Part shown: positions 51,690 to 61,247 of the stretch, one piece after another
Numbering within the stretch: position 1 is the stretch's first letter
How the letters are laid out: the number at the start of each line of letters is the position of its first letter
Assembly: GCF_014384965.1 (NCBI RefSeq)
Contig: NZ_JACRSW010000035.1
Span: forward strand, 1-64,000
Direction: 5' to 3'
Length of the DNA: 64,000 bases
Source: Jutongia hominis
Lineage (GTDB): Bacteria; Bacillota; Clostridia; Lachnospirales; Lachnospiraceae
Notes under the pieces: generated by a model
Told to the model about the DNA's origin: nothing
The model's input: the letters and a program-made list of their open reading frames with translations, nothing else
The model's database searches: none
Translations under genes and position numbers: made by a program

Positions 51690-53033
51690 TTACTCTACAT
51701 AAAAGACCGTTCCGGTATTTGCCGGTAATGTTACTTTTAGTGTCTGCCGGTCTGTCACTTCATAAAGAACAGCCTCCTGATCTAAAAGTTCTTTTGCTGT
51801 TGCATTCTGACAGCATAACGGAATCTCAAACGAAGCTTGGGCATCATCACAATTCAATGCACTGATGCACTCTTTTCCATCCAGAATCCGTCCAAAAGCA
51901 AATTGTCTGTTTGTCAGAATCAACTCCTGATAGGTTCCATTCGTCAATTCTGCATACTCTTTTTTAAGCTGTCCTAACTTCCGGCAAAGCTTTGTAATCT
52001 CATTGTTCTCATAGGCATCTGCATAATCAGCCAACGACAATGCAGGACGCAGATTCCAGTCTGAACCTTGCTCTTTTTGTCCTTCGATTCCAAATTCCGA
52101 GCCATAATAGACAGAAGGAATACCATAGACTGTATATAAGAGAATTGTAACCAACGGCAGATGTGCTTTATTTTGCAATTTACTTGCAATCCTTGCTACA
52201 TCATGATTGTCAACAAACGTATATAGTCTTCGTCCACGGCAGATATCGTTAAGACGCTTGATCGAATGTGCGATTTCAAAATAATTATGGTCATTATGAC
52301 CGGAATACAAACCCTTGTGCAATTCATAATTTGTCACCGAATGTAACATCTCATCGTTTACCCAACGGCTGTAATCACCATGGATCACTTCACCCATCAG
52401 CCAGAAATCTTCTTTAACGTCGTTAGCAACCTGCCGCATAGCTTTCATAAAGCCGAAATCCAATACATCTGCTGCATCCAGACGAATACCGTCAATATCA
52501 AACTCCGATACCCAGAAGCGGATCACATCAAAAAGATATTCCTGTACCTGTGGATTTTGCTGGTTTAATTTAACAAGCAAGTTGTATCCGCCCCAGTTCT
52601 CATAACAAAATCCGTCATTATATTCATTGTTTCCCGAGAAATTCAGATTACAGAACCAATTGCAATATGCGGATGCTTCTCTTTTTTCTTTAACATCACG
52701 AAATGCAAAGAATTCACGTCCCACATGGTTAAAGACACCATCGACAATCACATGAAGTCCTAACTCGTGACAATATTGCACATATTCTTTAAAATCATGA
52801 TTGCTCCCAAGACGTATATCTACTTTCTTATAATCAGTTGTCTCATATCCATGTCCCACCGATTCAAACAACGGTCCGATATAAATTGCCGTAAAATTCA
52901 TCTTTGCAATATGCTGTGCCCATTCTTTCAAAATATCAAAATGATATTCTGCTTCTCCTGTATTTTCCTTTTTGCATCCACATAATCCTAATGGATATAT
53001 ATGATAAAAAACTGCTGAATCATACCATGCCAT
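51690..53033 (-). CDS. Cytoplasmic alpha-amylase family (GH13) enzyme
   Basis: A 447-residue GH13 enzyme with intact sites: DGVFNHVG (region I), GIRLDAADV (nucleophile Asp, about 183), LMGEVIHG (acid/base Glu, about 213) and FVDNHD (region IV, about 275). No signal peptide, so it degrades imported or stored maltodextrins. It resembles neopullulanase/maltogenic enzymes but lacks their N-terminal extension. It lies 18 bp after a c-di-GMP phosphodiesterase-type gene and is last in that operon. Confidence 0.88.
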   Translation of the reverse strand: MAWYDSAVFYHIYPLGLCGCKKENTGEAEYHFDILKEWAQHIAKMNFTAIYIGPLFESVGHGYETTDYKKVDIRLGSNHDFKEYVQYCHELGLHVIVDGVFNHVGREFFAFRDVKEKREASAYCNWFCNLNFSGNNEYNDGFCYENWGGYNLLVKLNQQNPQVQEYLFDVIRFWVSEFDIDGIRLDAADVLDFGFMKAMRQVANDVKEDFWLMGEVIHGDYSRWVNDEMLHSVTNYELHKGLYSGHNDHNYFEIAHSIKRLNDICRGRRLYTFVDNHDVARIASKLQNKAHLPLVTILLYTVYGIPSVYYGSEFGIEGQKEQGSDWNLRPALSLADYADAYENNEITKLCRKLGQLKKEYAELTNGTYQELILTNRQFAFGRILDGKECISALNCDDAQASFEIPLCCQNATAKELLDQEAVLYEVTDRQTLKVTLPANTGTVFYVE

Positions 53034-53051
53034 ACTTTTTGTTCCCTTTCT

Positions 53052-54740
53052 TTAAAACTTCTGTTCCATACACAGATAACGTGTCTCAAAGTCACTTGCT
53101 GTCGTTGGTTTGGCAAAATAATATCCCTGAATATAATCCGGATTCAGGTCCAAAACACATTCCAGATCATCTGCTGTCTCAACGCCTTCATAACATACTT
53201 TCAGATTCAGGCTGTGTGCAAGTTCTGTCATCTGTTTTACAACAAGATAGTCATATTGACTTTTCGTGATATTACGGATAAACGCCTGATCGATCTTAAC
53301 TAAATCAAACATCATTTCCTTGACATAGCGGAAATTAGAATATCCGGTACCAAAATCATCAATTCCAAGATTTAAGTTTCTCTTGCGGAATGAAAACAAT
53401 ATCTTTTGTGTTATACTGTCTGATTCTAACTCTCCGCTTTCCGTTACTTCGAACAGAACATTGTGATTGCCGATTCCTAATTCCTGCATGATCGTTTCAA
53501 TATCCATAATCACATCGCTCTTCTTTAGCTGTATTGAAGAAAGATTGATATTCATACGAAAATTTTTATCTTTCTTCTGCCAGCAAAGGCATTGTTCTAA
53601 TGCAGTCCGGATAATCCAGCGTCCTACCGGAATGATTAACCCACTTTCTTCTAACAATGGTACAAACTCTGCCGGTGATAATCGGCCTACTACATCATCC
53701 TGCCAGCGAAGCAATGCCTCTGCCCCAAGGATTTTTTTCTTCCGGGTATTAACGATCGGCTGGTAATATAATTCAAAGCCCTTGTAATTTTCTTCAACGG
53801 AACGACGTAACCGTTCCTGAATATCCATTCGTTTAACAAATGCCTGATAGGTATCTTCCTGATACCTCACATATGTATTCTTTCCACGTTGCTTTGCTTC
53901 ATGCAATGCAAATTCTGCCTGCTCTAATAAAGTATTAACATCCTGCATTCTCGGCTTAAAATAAGTTCCACCAGCGGAAATCGTATGAAAATGCTTATAT
54001 CCCATGGCTGCAATCGACTCATCGACACGCTGACGGATCTTGTGATATAAAGTACGTGCCTGATCTTCTTTTTGATCATAGTCAGCTACTTCTGCTACGA
54101 CCATCATTTCATCACCATCCATCCGGTATACTCTGCCGTGTTCATCAACACATTCCCGAATGCATTCTGCTACAGAATTTAATACACTGTCTCCAAAATT
54201 TCTGCCAAACTTATCATTGACTGTCTTAAAATTATCAATACCGATCCGTAACAAAAATCCATTCTTATCCCCTGTTAAAACTCTCTTTGTAAGATCCGAT
54301 TTCAATCGTATCTCACGATATAATCCTGTTGTGTTGTCGATCATATTCCGTCTTCCGAGCTCTGTGATCCTTCCTACCATGTACTTAGCATGATCGTTCT
54401 GATCATAGACAACCTGTCCTCTACAACTTATCCAGATTGAATGTCCGTTTCTGCCAAGCCACCGGTATTCCAAATTATGCTCTCTGACTGTACCATCTAT
54501 GATCCCTTGCAAGTTATCTCTTAACAGCTTTCTGTCTTCCGGATGGCAGACATTCATTAAGATCTCTGTTGCATGATCAAACTCGGGCTCCTCGAGCATA
54601 AATGTCTCTGTTGCACTTGCTGATATCGCATATTCATCTGCCGGAAAATCATATATAAACAAATAATCTTCTGTGCATTTTGATAAAAGTGAAAAAACAT
54701 GTTGTATATTCTCATAATCAAAAGTCTCTACTTTACGCAT
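53052..54740 (-). CDS. PAS-GGDEF-EAL protein, probable c-di-GMP phosphodiesterase
   Basis: A 562-residue cytoplasmic protein. PAS domain about 20-135 (WLGRNGHSIWI), GGDEF domain about 140-295 and EAL domain about 310-555. The cyclase motif reads RMDGDEM in place of RxGGDEF, so synthesis is unlikely. The EAL domain keeps GAEALLRW, NINLSSIQL, FEVTES, DDFGTGYSN, KIDQAF and YEGVET, consistent with c-di-GMP hydrolysis. It is the middle gene of three between a sugar-sensor cyclase and an amylase. Confidence 0.88.
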   Translation of the reverse strand: MRKVETFDYENIQHVFSLLSKCTEDYLFIYDFPADEYAISASATETFMLEEPEFDHATEILMNVCHPEDRKLLRDNLQGIIDGTVREHNLEYRWLGRNGHSIWISCRGQVVYDQNDHAKYMVGRITELGRRNMIDNTTGLYREIRLKSDLTKRVLTGDKNGFLLRIGIDNFKTVNDKFGRNFGDSVLNSVAECIRECVDEHGRVYRMDGDEMMVVAEVADYDQKEDQARTLYHKIRQRVDESIAAMGYKHFHTISAGGTYFKPRMQDVNTLLEQAEFALHEAKQRGKNTYVRYQEDTYQAFVKRMDIQERLRRSVEENYKGFELYYQPIVNTRKKKILGAEALLRWQDDVVGRLSPAEFVPLLEESGLIIPVGRWIIRTALEQCLCWQKKDKNFRMNINLSSIQLKKSDVIMDIETIMQELGIGNHNVLFEVTESGELESDSITQKILFSFRKRNLNLGIDDFGTGYSNFRYVKEMMFDLVKIDQAFIRNITKSQYDYLVVKQMTELAHSLNLKVCYEGVETADDLECVLDLNPDYIQGYYFAKPTTASDFETRYLCMEQKF

Positions 54741-54763
54741 TTGCTTTCCTCCCCAATAGACTA

Positions 54764-56686
54764 TTACATACTTTTCTGTCTGCTTCTGGCTGCTCTGCTG
54801 TTATGATGCCTGCATTTGCATTGATACATCTTCTCATCTGTTTCTTTCATCATAGTATCAATTTCCTCTGCATTCTGAATCTTTCTGCCAATCACCCCAC
54901 AACTGGCACTTAATTCATAGACCGCTTTTTTCTTTTGGTTGTCCTGCCTGATCTTATCCTGAAGCCGCTGCTCAAAATGGTCACAAAAATCATGATCTAT
55001 TTTTTCTGCTTCCATAAGCTGCACAACCATATATTCATCACCGCCGAAACGAGCACAGATTCCGTGCTCATCCGTTACCATTTCCTGCAAAATTTCTGCC
55101 AAACGTTTGATTGCAAAATCTCCTTCAGCATGACCATATGTATCATTGATAAACTTTAATCCATCCATATCCACAGATGCCATAAAAAGATATTTATCCT
55201 TATCGGCAAGCTGCTTCATCTTCTTTTCAAAACGAAGATAGAAGCCCCTTCTGTTATACAGACCGGTCAAGGCATCCGTGACATAACTACGATGAAGCTG
55301 GGATTGTCTGCGGATTGTTCCTAACACCTGATCTAACCCCAATACAAATTCATAAAATGCCCTGGTATCTTTTCCCTCATAATCATATGTTGTTACCATA
55401 AATCCATAGTTTTCCTCCTGACAATGGATTGGAATAAATAATAAAGGCTCCTTTTTTTCTGCCATCCAGCAGATCTTATCTATAAATTCATCTTTCTTTA
55501 CTTCTTCTAACGGAACATCGTATACATTATCTTTTAATTGTGTAAACAAAACATACGAGTCTTTTTCAAAATGGTTTGTCGGGATATCTGTCTCCTTATA
55601 ATAAGAAGGATCCAAAAAAAGCATCATATGTTTTGCATCAATTGCTTTACGATAGTCTTTTAATTTATTTCCCATTTCTACAGCAGAATATCCATCTGTC
55701 AGCGTTGTCATCATAAAGAACGTATCGGTTGACTGCTGACGCATCTCAGCCGCATATCCGTAAAGCTGCATGATCCGTTCATTCGGATTGCAACTCTTGA
55801 TCGGTTTGCAGCCACAGGATTCCGTAAACCGGGTATGAAACGGAATATACAAATCTTTGGGTTCTTCTGTCGGATTTTCAATACAACGATCAATAATGTC
55901 TAACATACTCTTTCCGATCTGGCGGACATCATCTGTTGCTGTCGTCAATCTCGGAGTACAATATTGCTCTAACTCTAATCCGTCAAAGCCGGTCACAATA
56001 ACATCTTTTGGAATACAAATACCATGATTCGTTAAAACATTCATTACTGTCAATGCCATAATATCATTTGCACAGATCACTGCTTCCGGCATGCTTTGTT
56101 CTCCACGCTGCCACTTTGCAACCCATTCTTCACATGCATGTCTTGCCGGCATCTCCCAAAACTGTCCATAAGCCAGTCGTTCCGGCTCAAAGGCCAGATC
56201 ATTCTGTTCTAAGACTTTTTTAAAAATGCCGATTCTCGCATCCGAAAACTCATTATGTTCAAAACCTGCCATGAAATTAATCTTTTTACAGCCATGATCT
56301 TCGATCACATGACGAACTACTTTTTCAAAGGATTCTTCATATGCAAATAATACGTTATGGCAGCCTTTCATCCTTCTGTCTATCGTAATAACAGGCACAC
56401 CGGCATCTTTTGCTTTTTGTACCAGCTGTTCTGATATCTCATCATTTGCAATCGACTCAGAAAAAACGATCAAAACCCCAAGCTTATGAAAAGGAATCAT
56501 ATCAAATACTCTGACTTCCCCTTTACCAAACTTAGTCACCTCATATAAGCGCTGGAATGTATTAAAGATCATAACGGTATAATCTCTTTTTCCTGCTTCT
56601 TTGCAAATCGCACGCACATGCTTTTCCCAACTGTCACTTTGCATGGATGCGACACAAATTCCAATTACTTTTTTATCTTTTCGCAC
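54764..56686 (-). CDS. LacI-type sugar-sensor domain fused to GGDEF cyclase
   Basis: A 640-residue soluble protein. Residues 1-285 are a periplasmic-binding-protein-like domain as in LacI/GalR repressors (GICVASMQSDSW, GVPVITIDRRM, CANDIMALTV, VTGFDGLELE) but without the DNA-binding helix-turn-helix. A middle sensor-like region follows, then GGDEF at about 480-640 with an intact ARFGGDEY. With no export signal it senses an intracellular ligand, probably a sugar, and makes c-di-GMP. GTG start after GGAGGAGG. Promoter candidate TTCTTG/TACAAT near 56730-56757. Confidence 0.87.
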   Translation of the reverse strand: MRKDKKVIGICVASMQSDSWEKHVRAICKEAGKRDYTVMIFNTFQRLYEVTKFGKGEVRVFDMIPFHKLGVLIVFSESIANDEISEQLVQKAKDAGVPVITIDRRMKGCHNVLFAYEESFEKVVRHVIEDHGCKKINFMAGFEHNEFSDARIGIFKKVLEQNDLAFEPERLAYGQFWEMPARHACEEWVAKWQRGEQSMPEAVICANDIMALTVMNVLTNHGICIPKDVIVTGFDGLELEQYCTPRLTTATDDVRQIGKSMLDIIDRCIENPTEEPKDLYIPFHTRFTESCGCKPIKSCNPNERIMQLYGYAAEMRQQSTDTFFMMTTLTDGYSAVEMGNKLKDYRKAIDAKHMMLFLDPSYYKETDIPTNHFEKDSYVLFTQLKDNVYDVPLEEVKKDEFIDKICWMAEKKEPLLFIPIHCQEENYGFMVTTYDYEGKDTRAFYEFVLGLDQVLGTIRRQSQLHRSYVTDALTGLYNRRGFYLRFEKKMKQLADKDKYLFMASVDMDGLKFINDTYGHAEGDFAIKRLAEILQEMVTDEHGICARFGGDEYMVVQLMEAEKIDHDFCDHFEQRLQDKIRQDNQKKKAVYELSASCGVIGRKIQNAEEIDTMMKETDEKMYQCKCRHHNSRAARSRQKSM

Positions 56687-56812
56687 AGTTTCCTCCTCCG
56701 TGTTTATAGTGCTTTTTCCCTTACTATTTATTGTACCACAAAATCCATTGGCAAGAAAGCTTGTTTTCCCCCGTCAACGCCTTCTTATCAGCTATCCAGA
56801 ACCTGTAAAAAT

Positions 56813-57703
56813 TCAGGATTGTTCTTCCCGCAGCATCTTCTTTTGGTATTCTTTTCGTAACCCGGCTGTTCCAACCAGAAACAATACAATTCCGACAGCA
56901 AAAAGTACGATTGTGATCCATGGGGCAGCGGCTCCTTTTACCGCACTGATCGCCGAAATCGCATACGATGTTCCATTAAAAAGAATGTGTGCTGTAATAT
57001 TAGCAAGGATCGTACCTGTAACATAACGAATCATTCCCAGAAGAATTCCTAAAAGAAATGCATATAATCCCTGTATCAGATTCATATGATATACCCCAAA
57101 AAGGAATGCCTGTAATGTGTTAGCGATCCAGAACGGAAACGCCAAATGAAAACGGTCTAAAATTGCTCCGCGAAAAATAAATTCTTCGGAAATCGGTCCC
57201 ACTAACAATACATAAAACATGGTAATTCCAATACTGTCAGCCGACAAATGATCCATTACCTGGTTATACTGTACAAATATCTTTGGGAAAAGTGCACCGG
57301 CTATAGAAAGTAATGCCGTCAACACAATACAGCCGCCTACTGCTGTGCTAAAAAGAATACCACAATTTTTTAACGCAAAGGCTTTCTTATACGAAAAAGG
57401 ATGCACTCTCCAGCTCGACTTCTTATAAAGAATTCCACACCAGATCAGGCAAAGAAGTGCACTAACAAAAGAAACCCAGATCAAAAAAGGTCCTTTCTTC
57501 GTATTTGCCTGTGCAATCTGCTGCAATATCTCGACATTTTTCTTGTCAAATACCGTAACATGAATCGTCATAACGATCATACAGACCATATAGGCAAGCA
57601 TTTGCATCAACAATGCACCTAAAAAGATCAATAAAGCCCTGATACATACCCGATTCCTGACTATCTTCCAATTCTCATCCTTATTTGATATCATATTTTT
57701 CAT
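56813..57703 (-). CDS. CPBP-family intramembrane protease
   Basis: A 296-residue membrane protein with about seven hydrophobic segments. The three CPBP motifs are present: SEEFIFRG (EExxxR, about 165), FGVYHMN (FxxxH, about 205) and HILFN (about 250). Related proteins process prenyl proteins or give self-immunity to bacteriocins. No bacteriocin gene is nearby. The leader contains the second copy of a 25-bp motif also found at 7.8 kb. Confidence 0.85.
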   Translation of the reverse strand: MKNMISNKDENWKIVRNRVCIRALLIFLGALLMQMLAYMVCMIVMTIHVTVFDKKNVEILQQIAQANTKKGPFLIWVSFVSALLCLIWCGILYKKSSWRVHPFSYKKAFALKNCGILFSTAVGGCIVLTALLSIAGALFPKIFVQYNQVMDHLSADSIGITMFYVLLVGPISEEFIFRGAILDRFHLAFPFWIANTLQAFLFGVYHMNLIQGLYAFLLGILLGMIRYVTGTILANITAHILFNGTSYAISAISAVKGAAAPWITIVLFAVGIVLFLVGTAGLRKEYQKKMLREEQS

Positions 57704-57735
57704 CTACGCCTCTTTTCTTTTTTTATTTGCCCTCT

Positions 57736-57760
57736 ATCTTCTCAAAACGAATCCTTTCGG
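57736..57760 (-). repeat. Copy 2 of the 25-bp upstream motif
   Basis: It matches 7840-7864 at 24 of 25 positions on the opposite strand. It ends about 32 bases before the CPBP start codon, with a GAGG-type ribosome site in between, like the first copy. Confidence 0.6.
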
Positions 57761-57780
57761 CTGGATTTTTAATATAATGC

Positions 57781-57819
57781 AGGAAAGCCCGAATAGAACA
57801 AACCTATCCGGACTTTCCT
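57781..57819 (-). terminator. Probable terminator of ftsZ
   Basis: A 7-bp perfect outer stem (57781-57787 with 57813-57819) continues inward with mismatches (CCG/CGG, ATAG/CTAT). It lies 20 bp after the ftsZ stop. The reverse-strand T-run is weak, so strength is uncertain. Confidence 0.5.
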
Positions 57820-57838
57820 TTTATCTTGCCTTTTGCTA

Positions 57839-59020
57839 TTATCTTTTTCTCTGTAAGAACTCAGGAATCTTAATACCGGAATCATCTGCTGACTGTCGGC
57901 TTAAATTTCCTGTTGGTGCCGGTGTGACCGGTCTTGCTGTCTGTATTGGAGTCACGCGCTTTGGATCTATCTTACGTGGTGTCGGAATCTGACCTTCTCT
58001 TGTCGGGAAGTTCGTTTTAGGAGCTGCGGGCTTTTCCTGTTTCATGGAAGTAAATGCTCCCATTCCATCATTCTCTAATCCGGTTGCAATAACAGTAATC
58101 TGTACTGTATCCCCTGCGTCCTCTCCACCATCTACTACACCAAAGATGATGTTCGTATCTTCTCCCGTTAATTCCTGTATGTAAGATACTGCTTCATTTG
58201 CTTCCTGTAAAGCAACAGCACCTGAAATGTTAATAATAACATGAGAAGCACCTTCAATCGTTGTGTCTAACAACGGACTTGAAATTGCCTGCTTTACTGC
58301 ATCCACGCATTTTTCATCACCACTGCCTGTACCAATGCCAATATGGGCAATTCCTTTGTCTTTCATAACGGTCTGTACATCAGCGAAATCCAGATTGATC
58401 ATACCCGGTACATTGATCAAATCTGTGATACCCTGTACACCCTGCTGTAAAACTTCATCTGCTTTTAAAAGAGCATCAGGAATAGAAGTGCGGCGGTCTA
58501 CAATATCTAACAAACGGTCGTTTGGAATAACGATCAGCGTATCTACGTTTTCTTTTAAACGTTCAATACCGGATAACGCGTTGTTCATACGGCTTCTTGC
58601 TTCAAAAGTAAACGGTTTCGTAACAACACCGACAGTAAGAATACCAAGATTTTTAGCAATCTCTGCTACAACCGGAGCTGCACCTGTTCCCGTTCCGCCA
58701 CCCATGCCACAGGTAACAAAGAGCATATCCGCTCCTTTGATCATATTGGTGATCTCTTCTTTGTTCTCTTCTGCTGCTGCTTTTCCAACTTCCGGATTTG
58801 CACCTGCTCCAAGTCCCTTTGTCAACTTCTCACCAATCTGTAATGTATTGTTTGCTTTACAATTTGATAAATGCTGTCTGTCTGTATTAATGGCAATAAA
58901 CTCAACACCAACGATTCCTTCATCTATCATTCTATTGACGGCATTGTTTCCGCCGCCACCGACTCCGACCACAATGATCTTTGCTGCAAATTCTGAATTT
59001 TCTGACTTAATCTCTAACAA
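57839..59020 (-). CDS. ftsZ: Cell division GTPase FtsZ
   Basis: The tubulin-like protein that forms the division ring. The 393 residues include [13 protein letters not shown] (about 17), the tubulin signature [10 protein letters not shown] (about 105), [13 protein letters not shown] and the T7 loop [13 protein letters not shown] (about 205). A Pro/Thr-rich linker leads to the C-terminal peptide [15 protein letters not shown] for FtsA/SepF/ZapA contacts. The start is TTG, placed seven bases after GGAGG. It has a separate promoter in the gap before it, which allows expression apart from ftsQ. Confidence 0.97.
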   Translation of the reverse strand: MLEIKSENSEFAAKIIVVGVGGGGNNAVNRMIDEGIVGVEFIAINTDRQHLSNCKANNTLQIGEKLTKGLGAGANPEVGKAAAEENKEEITNMIKGADMLFVTCGMGGGTGTGAAPVVAEIAKNLGILTVGVVTKPFTFEARSRMNNALSGIERLKENVDTLIVIPNDRLLDIVDRRTSIPDALLKADEVLQQGVQGITDLINVPGMINLDFADVQTVMKDKGIAHIGIGTGSGDEKCVDAVKQAISSPLLDTTIEGASHVIINISGAVALQEANEAVSYIQELTGEDTNIIFGVVDGGEDAGDTVQITVIATGLENDGMGAFTSMKQEKPAAPKTNFPTREGQIPTPRKIDPKRVTPIQTARPVTPAPTGNLSRQSADDSGIKIPEFLQRKR

Positions 59021-59172
59021 AGCTGCTCCTCCTTTATCCTTTTTACACTTTAGGGGTATAATAGGAATATATCTTTCTCATTCTAATAAAACAGGCAATT
59101 TTTTCCTGCTCTAAGACAATTTTCGCCATTAAAATAAAAAATCTATTTTCATTTTTAATTGCACTAATATAT

Positions 59173-59201
59173 ATAATACCTATTTAGACTTCAATAATCA
59201 A
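59173..59201 (-). promoter_or_regulatory. Probable promoter of ftsZ
   Basis: TTGATT (59196-59201) and TATTAT (59173-59178), reverse strand, spacer 17, lie in the 213-bp gap between ftsQ and ftsZ. Confidence 0.5.
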
Positions 59202-59233
59202 GAGAATATCTGTTTTTTTTTCGTTTTTTTGAA

Positions 59234-59968
59234 CTATTTCTCCGATTTTTTTGTAACCTTCTTTTTTTCACTTTTTAAAACAATCTTATCACCTGCCTGA
59301 AAGTTCTGCATATCAATCGTTCCTTTCAGTTTTTCTTTCTTTGCTGTCTTTAAAACATCCGATAACGCAGACATCTCATCATCATACATTGTCTTTCTCG
59401 CAAGAGTAACTTTAATATCACCCGATAACAGCAAAATATCTTTATCTTCTATCTGCAGCTTGTCTACCGATATCTTATAATGTGAGATCAGCTGTGACAG
59501 ATTCATGATTGTCTGAAATAATGTATCATCCTTGACATTGAATGCTTTTCCTACTGTAAATGTACCAAACCTGATACCATTTACAACCAAAACATCTTCT
59601 TTTTTCTCTTTCATACTTTGCAAGACAATTCCGTCTTTATCAAAGTAAATATATTGTCCCATATATTCAATGCATCCACTGATCTTTTTATCGTAAACAT
59701 GTAATGTGATCGTATTTAATGAATCATACGAAACATCAATCTCCTCAACAAAAGGAAGCGTATTGATTCCATACATCTTCTGATAGATCCAGAAAAAAAA
59801 CTCATTATCCGCATATTTTCTCGAAAATACCGATTGTTTGATCTCATCAGCTGAATACATCCGGGTTCCTTCTACATGTACGGTCGTGATCTTCATTCCA
59901 AAGAATACGAAAAGGACGAGCAATACGACCAATGCAAGCAGGATCAAAACTTTATGATACCATCTCAT
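59234..59968 (-). CDS. ftsQ: Division protein FtsQ/DivIB
   Basis: A 244-residue bitopic protein: short basic N-terminus (MRWYHK), one membrane helix (about 8-27), a POTRA domain (about 28-100, KITTVHVEGTRMYSADEI) and a FtsQ-type beta domain to about 230. The tail is Lys-rich. DivIB links FtsL/FtsB and regulates the septal synthase FtsW-PBP. It is 21 bp after ftsW. Confidence 0.85.
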   Translation of the reverse strand: MRWYHKVLILLALVVLLVLFVFFGMKITTVHVEGTRMYSADEIKQSVFSRKYADNEFFFWIYQKMYGINTLPFVEEIDVSYDSLNTITLHVYDKKISGCIEYMGQYIYFDKDGIVLQSMKEKKEDVLVVNGIRFGTFTVGKAFNVKDDTLFQTIMNLSQLISHYKISVDKLQIEDKDILLLSGDIKVTLARKTMYDDEMSALSDVLKTAKKEKLKGTIDMQNFQAGDKIVLKSEKKKVTKKSEK

Positions 59969-59989
59969 AACAACCAGCCACCTCTTTTT

Positions 59990-61219
59990 CTATTTTTGTT
60001 TGATCTGACGGGACACACTTAATACCAGACCGATCTCCGCCATTATGATCGTAGCGGATGTACCGCCAAAACTGATCAGTGGCATTGGAATACCGGTTGA
60101 TGGAATCGTATTGGTTACAACCGCTATGTTGATCAGCACCTGAACTGCAAGCTGTACTAAAACACCGACACAAAGCATGGTTCCAAACATATCCGGTGCA
60201 TGACAGGCAATCATGACAATGCGCCATAATAATGCTGCAAATACCACGATCACAAGAATCGCACCTACAATTCCAAGCTCTTCACAGATCACCGAAAAAA
60301 TCATATCATTATACGCTTCCGGGATAAATCCGAGTTTTTGCATACTGCGTCCTAAGCCTTTTCCAAAAAGTCCTCCCGATGCAATGGCATATAGCCCCTG
60401 ACGAATCTGAAATGCCGGTCCGTAGTTTTCTACATCAAGCCACATACGGATACGTTCCATACGGAATGGATCTGCAAACAGGATCACAAGAACACCTGCC
60501 GCTGCCAATGCAACAAAAACAGCCAAAAAATAAGCTTTCTTATTACTTGCGACAAGACACATACAAAAGAAGATCATGCCGACAATAATCGCAGAACTCA
60601 TATTCTCTTTCAAGATAATTATGATCAGCGGTCCTATATAGACCAACAGGCGTAATGCGCCGATTCCCCATTTATTGTCCAGTGCCCTGCGGTTTTTATA
60701 GATTGCATATGCCAAAAATAAAATTGTAGCAATCTTTGAGATCTCTGACGGCTGAAACTGGATCACTTTAAGATCAAGCCAACGCTTCGCACCATTTCTT
60801 TCCACACCGACAAACAAAACCATAATCTGTAAAATATACGCAAAGATCAACGATATCTGTGATAAGGACGAATGTAAAAATCCAATCTTATGCATTAACA
60901 CCTGATAATCCAGGCGGGATACCAGAATCATAACTAAAAAACCCAGGAAGAGTCCCTTTACCTGGGATTTAACATAAAACAGCGGATCACCTCTTAATGA
61001 AGCTGTATAATATCCGGCACTATAGATCATCAATACACCAAACAGTGCAATTCCGATCGTCAGAAAAAGCAACGCAAAATCATATTGTGTCACATAACGC
61101 ATAGAACGTCTTCTTTTCCTTTCCGATGCATATGAATTGTATGATGCCGATCCTGTTCTCGTATTCGGACGACGCGTATCCGGCTGCCTCCTATAGCTGC
61201 CTCCTTGTGAATATTCCAT
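59990..61219 (-). CDS. ftsW: SEDS septal peptidoglycan polymerase FtsW
   Basis: A 409-residue SEDS protein with about ten helices after a 40-residue basic cytoplasmic tail. Conserved blocks: KRWLDLKVIQFQPSEISK (about 160), PEAYNDMIFSVICEELG (about 285) and the GIPMPLISFGGTS motif (about 375). The position between murD and ftsQ favours FtsW over RodA or SpoVE; sequence alone separates them poorly. It works with the class B PBP encoded upstream. Confidence 0.9.
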   Translation of the reverse strand: MEYSQGGSYRRQPDTRRPNTRTGSASYNSYASERKRRRSMRYVTQYDFALLFLTIGIALFGVLMIYSAGYYTASLRGDPLFYVKSQVKGLFLGFLVMILVSRLDYQVLMHKIGFLHSSLSQISLIFAYILQIMVLFVGVERNGAKRWLDLKVIQFQPSEISKIATILFLAYAIYKNRRALDNKWGIGALRLLVYIGPLIIIILKENMSSAIIVGMIFFCMCLVASNKKAYFLAVFVALAAAGVLVILFADPFRMERIRMWLDVENYGPAFQIRQGLYAIASGGLFGKGLGRSMQKLGFIPEAYNDMIFSVICEELGIVGAILVIVVFAALLWRIVMIACHAPDMFGTMLCVGVLVQLAVQVLINIAVVTNTIPSTGIPMPLISFGGTSATIIMAEIGLVLSVSRQIKQK

Positions 61220-61247
61220 AAATACCTCCCTTTATTCTTCAGGAAAG

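Noticed and set aside
58263-59114. 283-codon + strand frame antisense to ftsZ
   Set aside because: It mirrors codon bias of ftsZ on the opposite strand and has no ribosome site or recognisable product.
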